A stretch of 64,000 nucleotides of DNA from Tetracentron sinense (taxonomy: Eukaryota; Streptophyta; Magnoliopsida; Trochodendrales; Trochodendraceae): the NCBI GenBank assembly GCA_015143295.1, contig CM026570.1:6844047-6908046 (forward strand), given 5' to 3'. Positions within the stretch are counted from its first letter, which is position 1; each line of letters begins with the position of its first letter. The translations under genes were made by a program, and so were the position numbers. Of this stretch, positions 57,666 to 64,000 are shown piece by piece. The notes below the pieces were generated by a model. It was not told the origin of the DNA and searched no databases. It worked only from the letters and a program-made list of their open reading frames with translations.

Positions 57666-58129
57666 CATCATTATAACATATTTTTTTTTGGACAAAAAAA
57701 TCTGAGATGAACATTAAAAAAAATGAATAGTATGGGGGAAAATCCTCGCCGAGTCTTTGATCCTTCTCTGATCGCCGTGAAATCAGTGGCAAACACTTAA
57801 AATTTTGATATGGATCAACCAATACCAATTTGAATCACCAAAAAACCTCTAATCAATCATACAATTCATACAAAACAGATTCCCAAATCTGTATTTTTTT
57901 CCAATTTTTTCATAGAATTTCATGAAAAACACCTTTGCAAGCTCCAAAAAATCCCAGAAAAACTACTACAATTCATGAAAAAACATGATCTATCAACTAG
58001 GAAGAAAAACCAGATCCATTGTACTCACTACAATGTCTGTACAGTGTTGATATCAGCATGACATCATGCTGATGTCAGCACTGTTAAAACACTCAACTGC
58101 TCCGCTGCACTCCCTTGGTTCTTTTCCAA

Positions 58130-58141
58130 GCTCTGATACCA
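58130..58141 (-). promoter_or_regulatory. tRNA-Met primer-binding site of copia element 2
   Basis: TGGTATCAGAGC on the minus strand, complementary to the 3' end of initiator tRNA-Met, directly after the 5' LTR as in most plant copia elements. Confidence 0.85.
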
Positions 58142-58387
58142 AGTTGGATTTGTTTGAGAGATTATTAGGGTTTGAAGTTGGGGTTTGAAAGAGAAGAGAG
58201 AAGAATAGGTTTAGGGAAAATTAGTGAGAGAGATTAATGATTTCTCACACACTTTATTATTTATACTGCACTAATGGTATACTACTAGTATAGAAGAGAT
58301 ACTAATAGTATACCCAAAATACAGTGTATAAGAGATAACATAAACATAAAGCCTATATAAATAAAGCCCATAAAGCCTTATTCAACA
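58142..58387 (-). repeat. 5' LTR of copia element 2
   Basis: Matches 52860-53079 over its length with a 15-bp local duplication (gggtttgaagttggggtttga) and an extra tatataaataaagcc. Confidence 0.9.
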
Positions 58388-58744
58388 TAGGTCTGCTCAC
58401 ATCCACTCAAATAGAAAAATTGACTTGCAGCATTGGAGGTAGAGTAGCTTTAAGCATTTAGAAGGACCATAATGTGAGGAAGACAACTGTAAGGGTGGAT
58501 AAATGGCTTAATTCTTGCTGAAGAAAATTCTATGAATGTTTGGGCGGAAAATGTAAGAACCCACCTTACCTAGATGGGCAATAGAAGCCTTCATCTAGTC
58601 ATGTTGTTAAAACGAAGGTGGTACTTATCAAGTAAAAGATGTCTGAGAGGAGGTGTCATCCATGTGCCGACAGGGCGACGAGAGGATAATTTTATTTCTT
58701 GTTCAGGGGGTTGAGGCATCATTTATCTTCATTAATTAGTGTTA

Positions 58745-58850
58745 GCGGGTGTGTGGGCCACTCACATCTCTTTGGGGGCCCCTCTCCAAATTGGGATGTC
58801 CCCCTGGGATCAATCCCAGGATCTCCCTTCTGACTTATGAAGAGCACAAT
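58745..58850 (-). mobile_element. tRNA-related SINE remnant
   Basis: On the minus strand, AGATCCTGGGATTGATCCCA (B-box-like) is followed by GGGGGACATCCC and GGGCCCCC, as in plant SINE families. The A-box part is decayed. Confidence 0.35.
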
Positions 58851-59175
58851 CATGCCACCTTTCTTGAGGGATGGTGTAATGAGAATGATTACAATGTCTA
58901 TTTAAGCAAGTATTATCTCATTCAAGAAGGGTTTGATCTTTATGATGATGATAGAGAATATGGGGACCCAATAGTATGGAAGGTTAAATGATGCTGTAGA
59001 TGGAGATGAGGAGGTGGCTACTACTAGTATGGAGACAGTAGTTCAAGATATGACCACGGCTATGCTGTCTACTCTGTATCCACTCATGATGAAGTTGCTG
59101 CTAGTGGGGGTGGATATCGGCTTGGCAGTAATGACCTGCTCATGATAATATGGAACTACCTTTGATTTTTTCTAA

Positions 59176-59212
<37 letters not shown>

Positions 59213-60970
59213 TGTCATCATATTATATGGACACTATCAAATTTGAGAGGTATTACCACCGTCAGAAGTCCCATTATGATACTCCCCTTGTGGTTACTTT
59301 CCATGCTGACAATCATTTGGTCTTATTCCCGATGTATTCTTTTAGAAGTACATTTATTATATACTTTGGGTATATTGACACATCTTGTTATTCTTATAAT
59401 CCTTGAATCCCATTTTTATTGGCAGTCTTCTATTGATTGCTACTATCTTGGACTATGCTAATAGTTATAGAGATACTTGTTTTTGCAATATATTAGATGT
59501 ATACATTTGCATCACTGATTAGACTTCAGATTCATGATTGCCTAATATAGTAGCAGTTATTGGGTTACCAGTTTCCGCAGTTGCTGATAAATCATTTAGG
59601 GCATCCTGTAGGGAAACTAATAGAGCATATAATTGTTCATAGCCATTTTATTTCTAAATTTCTTTGTTTCCTTCCACATCTATACTAGTAAATTAAAGGT
59701 ATTCACGGGGGTGTGATGACCAAAGTCCATTTTGTCCAACAATGCTTATGCTTGTGTTTAAATGATTATGCAGTCAAAACACTTGATCAGCATCAGATTG
59801 GCTTTCCAGTCTTTATCTTTTAGCAATTGCATTCCTATGTTCCATTAAAAATCTTGAAATAAAGGTTGTAAATTGCTTCTCATAATGTTATTTTCATCCT
59901 AAGCTTCGGCTTTAATCTAAAATGAGGGTCGGTATTGAAATATGATTTTGCTTTTCTCCTTTAAAATATGGGGTAAACTCTTGGTGCTTCAGGCTTGAAA
60001 TGGATTTTACCGAAGCATATAACTCATCTGGAACGCCGTCTGACTTGTCCAGGGATAGAGGAAGAAAACCTTGTGAACACGTGTCAGGAGTTAAACTTGG
60101 AGGACCCCCTTCCTTTCAGTTTTTGTTGGTGTAATTGGAAAGGCAACACTTCAGAACTTCCAGTGAGTTCATTTTTAGTTGATACCTCTTCAATAAGAGA
60201 TACTGTCATTTGGTGGATTTTCTATTCTTAAGGAGATTCTGATGCTTAAGATGTGAGGACATTGCAATGGGTATTGGAAGGTGATACCAGAGGTTGGGAA
60301 ATGCCGAAGCTTCCAGTCCTCATCTCCTTGGAGAAATTCACGCACACTTCAACTTCGGTAAATGCTTGATTTATTCAATTTTGCAGTTTTATCTCATTTT
60401 TCAGCATTTTTTTGATTCATCCGTGATTGTAAGTAGATGTACAGGTAAATTTGAGGTTTTAATTCTTCCACCAGTCTTATCTATAAATGCAATGGGTGTA
60501 GGACATGGAAAATTTCTAAAATGAAGCGTTCTCTGAGTCATTTTATGCTTGTAATAATCATCCTCCTGCCGTGACAAGATTGGAAGATAGGCTCTCTGGA
60601 GATGCGATTACACATGCAGTGAAACCCATGAGAGTTTTCGATCTACTTTTAACAGCATTGTTCGTAAGTTTGCGGTCTCATATTTTTACATCTCAAAACT
60701 TTCTGCATTTGTTTTTTACTTCTCAAAATTTTCCTTGCTTTTGCACTAGGTTTATTTATTTACTATTTTTTTAAATATAAATCTATGCAGGTTATCACTT
60801 ATCAGATCTCAGGCATGGAAATGAAAGTAGCATAAGCAACACAATGTGAGCGGCAGAGATTTTAGATTGGCAAATGCGTGCAGGGGAATGTATTTTGGAA
60901 GTTGAAGAAAGATGACACAGCTTAAGAGAATCTAGAAGCAGCATTTGTAGATATACAATCTCAATTATCA
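58851..60970 (+). pseudogene. Unidentified degraded coding-like tract
   Basis: Several same-strand stretches read like protein but are separated by stops and frameshifts: YGDSSSRYDHGYAVYSVS (about 59023-59080), LERRLTCPGIEEENL (60025-60070), PPAVTRLEDRLSGDAITHAV (60565-60625) and an Asp/Glu-rich segment near 60900-60960 with ENLEAAFVDIQSQLS. I do not recognise the family. It could be a decayed gene, a gene with exons I cannot delimit, or a transcribed non-coding locus. An (AT)n run lies at 59179-59208. Confidence 0.25.
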
Positions 60971-61014
60971 AAACAGTAGGTCAGTCAAAATTCCTTCATG
61001 TACTAACCAATTGG

Positions 61015-61132
61015 TAGGGGTGTCAACGGGCCGGGCTTGTACTTACATTTTATTTATTTTTAGCAGGCCTGGCCAGGGCTGGCCCGTTTACAAGAGGTTT
61101 TTGCTGCCCTGATTCAGCCTGTTGACAACCAG
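61015..61132. mobile_element. hAT-like simple-word element (gggcctggcc words)
   Basis: Starts TAGGGGTGTCAACGGGCC and ends near CAGCCTGTTGACAACC, whose reverse begins GGTTGTCAACAGG. Interior cgggccgggctt, ggcctggccagggctgg. No matching target duplication, so boundaries are tentative. Confidence 0.4.
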
Positions 61133-61200
61133 GGTCTCTAATGTTTATCCTCTATTTAAGATTGTACATGGTTGATTGAAGAAGGAAGAGAATCCCCCAA

Positions 61201-61630
61201 GGGAAATGGAAAACGGACCCCAGAGTCAGCTTACAAGCTGACCCCATGATCTGATTAGTCCACGCCCCCTTTCTAGCATCCATCAACTGTGGTTAGGATT
61301 CACTCACTCCCTAGGGTTAAGCAATCTAACCATGACTTTTAAAAAAACAAAAAAGCAAAATTATGAATTTTAATTTACTTAAACTTAACCATGGTTAAAT
61401 AGGTGTTAAAAGGGACACCGGGACACTGCGGTCATCTTAGAAGAGGACCCTAGGGTCCTCTTCTCAGGACTCATTTGGGAATGAATCCTGAGAAGGGGGG
61501 GGGGGGGGGGGGGGGGTGAGTGAATCATGGTTAGATTGCTTAACCCCTAGGGGGTGAGTGAATCCTAACCACAGTTGATGGGTGGTAAATAGGTCAGCTT
61601 CTAAGCTGACCGTCCGTTTTCTATTTCCCT
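61201..61630. mobile_element. Foldback element with about 120-bp arms
   Basis: Left arm gggaaatggaaaacggac ... gtcagcttacaagctgac ... caactgtggttaggattcac ... agggttaagcaatctaacca; right arm has the same blocks inverted in order (tggttagattgcttaacc, gtgaatcctaaccacagttg, gtcagcttctaagctgac, gtccgttttctatttccc). The centre carries a palindrome gaggaccctagggtcctc (61443-61460) and a 22-G run (61495-61516). Confidence 0.75.
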
Positions 61631-63667
61631 TCTCTTATTACTCCGAATCAATCGCTTTCCATTCCCAGGTAGCATGCTTGGACTGGTTTGAATGATGGAC
61701 CCAGTCCTGTCTTTTCAAGGCTCGTGGACAAGGTATGAGGGCAGTACCCGTTTTAAGACCATAGTATCCGTGAGATACAAGCTGGCTTTTTGAGTAGGTA
61801 AGCTGTATTGGGATCTGCAACACCGTACGATTGAGCCACGTGTGACTATAGCAGCAATCTTAATAGCTTGGTGGACAAGTGGTGGACCCCATTACGAGTA
61901 GCTATCTTGTGGTAGTTATATACATAATACCTAGGTTAGACAAAACACTGGGACTACCCCAATAATCAGCACTGCCAAAAGTCAAGCTTCTAGATATCGT
62001 GGATGTCCCATCTTTCCTTTTCTGGGAGGTGTATGATGTAGCTGACGTCCATCATCTGCCATCCTCATCCTCAATAGCTCCCACACTACCTGTACACGTG
62101 GTACATCCATTGGTGGGCTTTGGGCCCTCTTGATTAGAAGCTACAGACCCTGAAGAGACTGGGAGAACGGATTGGAATTTGTAAGAAGCCGTCTTCGTTG
62201 CCTCTACCATACGCTTGCAGATCTACCAATATGGATTCTACCGGTCTCGTGGCCCTAACCGCTAACCCTTTGGGGGGAAGTGATTAAAAACTCTCCATAG
62301 TATAAGTATGTCCTACCGAGAGTTGAGCCGTCCGATTTCAAATCTTAACGGCACCGAACAAAAAGTGGGGTCCACCATTAAATCTTTCCATAGTATGTAC
62401 TATCGAAGAGTTTTTTTATTAATTTCCTTTGGTAATTTATTTTCTTGCAATGATGTATCTGATGGCTATTATATTATGATCAGACATTTTGATTAGGAGT
62501 TGCAATGGTTGGGCCCACTCATCTGACTCGAGAAATATAGATCTCAACCCAACATCCGCTTATTATAAACGAGCTAAAAAGACAATTCAAACCCAACCCA
62601 GCAAGAAACCCCACAAACCAAACCTGCCCACCTATTTCTTTTAAAGTAATAAATAAATTTTTTGTTTTGTTTTGTTTGGGTACTCTACTATCTGGTTAGT
62701 GGTATTAGTATTTGTTGTTAATGCGTAGAATTAGAAGCTGTACTCATGGGCGGAGCCACATGGGGCTAGGGGGCTGAATCCCCTGGAATTTTGAACAAAA
62801 AAATCCTATAGTATTAATAGGGGTGTAGCATGGGAGACGGGCGGAGTCGGAGAGATGGGGCACTAAACCCCCTCCCCCCAAAAAAAAATTATGAGAAAAA
62901 ATATATTCGATGACCTATGAACTTAGCCCTCAAAATAAAAAATTTGGGGATACGCCTCCAAAACCCCATTGTTAGCTCCCCTGCAAGAGAATCTTGATTA
63001 TGCCCCTAGCTGTACTTGCATGTGGGCAATTCAACCTCCACACCTAACAAGAATGGAACCTAGATCACCCCAACAAGGGATACACACAATGACGACTGTC
63101 ACAACAGGCAGGTGTAAGAATAATAAATATAATATACTATCAGATTTCAAATAATATAGTACATATATCTAAATTAATAGTTGATTCATAAACATATGGT
63201 TATTAATAAATAAATTATTTATTATAATTCGGGGGTAGGGCGACCCAATCCAAACCTAAACCCAAACCCGATTGAGAAAACCTAACAAGAACACAAGCCA
63301 TCGTGTCCAAAACGTCGAAGTGTAGGACAAGGTGGTGGTAGACAAGAACGAGTCCAAAGTATCACTTACTTCTAGAAGAAAGATAGGTAAGTGTCATGGT
63401 CACCATTATTTTCTCTCTCTAGAAAAGGAGATCCGGCATGAGGGGACAAAGACCTACTAGAGGAGGAGGGAAGAGAAGTTGAGCCCCACCACCACCACCT
63501 TAGTGTCCCAACAATACAACTCACCCCTTGTTTTAGACTTAGTTTATATTTATCATCATTCATCATTAGTATCAAAATTGGTATTCACTTGTTCACATGT
63601 TCATATTATATAGATGAATAAGTAGAGAGTTCAAATTCCTGGCTCAAAAACTCTTCTATTTCTTTCT
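61631..63667. other. Intergenic, no complete gene seen
   Basis: Contains one ggcggagcc-type repeat copy (62746-62830) and aacccaaacc-word patches (62530-62640 and 63240-63290). The last 300 bp are probably promoter and leader of the gene starting at 63668. Confidence 0.45.
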
Positions 63668-64000
63668 ATGGATTTGAGGAATAGTGTTGTTGATGTATCT
63701 TCTTTCTTCCTTGTCGAGGCGAGCGGAGACTCCGAGGCTGATTCGGATCCCGTCTTTGCAATTGGTCACGACATTTTAATGGCGTCAGATGATGCGGAGT
63801 CATGTAGCTGTGATTCATCATGTGATGCTCTTCATGAGTTCAATGGTTTTGATGATCAAGAATATGTAGATTGTGGTGATCACGACGCCGACGATAATGA
63901 TGGTGATGATTATGATTGCAGTGATCAAAACTGGGCTTGTGAGAAGATGGGGTTGCTGGATACTGCACTAGCTGAGGGAGACCAGGAATCAGGAGTTGGT
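63668..64000 (+). CDS. Unidentified acidic protein, N-terminal part, continues beyond window
   Basis: ATG at 63668 opens 111 codons with no stop to the window edge. The product starts MDLRNSVVDVSSFFLVEASG and becomes strongly acidic, with Asp/Cys runs such as SCSCDSSCDALHEF (about residues 46-59) and DCGDHDADDNDGDDYDC (about 69-85), and ends ...LAEGDQESGVG. Sustained openness, low hydrophobicity and balanced codon use suggest a real first exon. No domain is recognised; low complexity prevents family assignment. No neighbour gives context. A Cys/Asp-rich chance open frame is possible but less likely. Confidence 0.5.
   Translation, partial: MDLRNSVVDVSSFFLVEASGDSEADSDPVFAIGHDILMASDDAESCSCDSSCDALHEFNGFDDQEYVDCGDHDADDNDGDDYDCSDQNWACEKMGLLDTALAEGDQESGVG

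Larger units (their letters stand above)
52855..58392 (-). mobile_element. Ty1/copia retrotransposon, full length, inactive
   Basis: Element 52860-58387 with a perfect 5-bp target duplication TAGGT (52855-52859 and 58388-58392). LTRs are short (246 and 220 bp), starting TGTTGAATAAGG on the minus strand and ending TCCAACT. An intact tRNA-Met primer site TGGTATCAGAGC adjoins the 5' LTR, and GAGGGGGAG adjoins the 3' LTR. Domains gag, protease region, integrase, reverse transcriptase and RNase H follow in copia order. LTR divergence is moderate, so it is probably younger than the copia element at 43840-48481. Confidence 0.92.

Overview
This window is nuclear DNA of a flowering plant. Three intron-rich genes are recognisable by conserved protein families (a RING-CH ubiquitin ligase, the U1 snRNP protein U1-C and a Bruno/CELF-type RNA-binding protein). 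The rest is plant transposon debris: Ty1/copia and gypsy-like LTR elements, L1-type LINEs carrying the plant zf-RVT domain, tRNA-derived SINEs, foldback MITEs and hAT-like elements. The sequence alone does not let me name a species.

Layout. 1-255 is the end of a simple-word hAT-like element, followed by a gypsy-like LTR remnant and a probable solo copia LTR (1794-2332). 2728-8480 (minus) is a RING-CH gene with four coding exons visible; its 3' part is not in the window. 10.5-18.3 kb is intergenic, with a LINE that has been invaded by a second LINE in opposite orientation. 18369-26124 (minus) is a complete five-exon U1-C gene. Its 4.3-kb intron 4 holds a three-layer nest: hAT-like element, LINE, hAT-like element. 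27-34.9 kb is intergenic, with an RNase H-bearing LINE fragment, foldback elements and another hAT-like element. 34988-50576 (plus) is a complete nine-exon BRN-type gene (437 aa). Its intron 2 holds a second hAT-LINE-hAT nest, and its 8-kb intron 5 holds a degenerate copia element lying in gypsy-like sequence. 52860-58387 (minus) is a full-length but dead copia element with perfect target-site duplication. 58.4-63.6 kb has SINE remnants, a large foldback element and an unidentified degraded coding-like tract. 63668-64000 opens an unidentified acidic protein that runs off the window.

The three solid genes all act on RNA or protein fate: U1-C in 5' splice-site recognition, the BRN-like protein in mRNA binding (Arabidopsis homologues act on SOC1 mRNA), and the RING-CH protein in membrane-associated ubiquitination. 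Nothing suggests co-regulation. For all three I placed exon boundaries by hand; the reading phase closes at every junction given.

The most interesting signal is a set of at least nine elements that share one end rule (10-14 bp inverted ends beginning CATAGTTACC, CATGGTTNAAAA, CAATGTTT or TAGGGTGT) and 8-bp target duplications. Their interiors are built from different short repeated words (gaagcg, gagtcg, cgaacc, gaaattt, cgtat, ggatccgat, gggtcaaccggt). Two of them carry a LINE that itself carries a second such element. They resemble non-autonomous hAT transposons with simple-sequence interiors.
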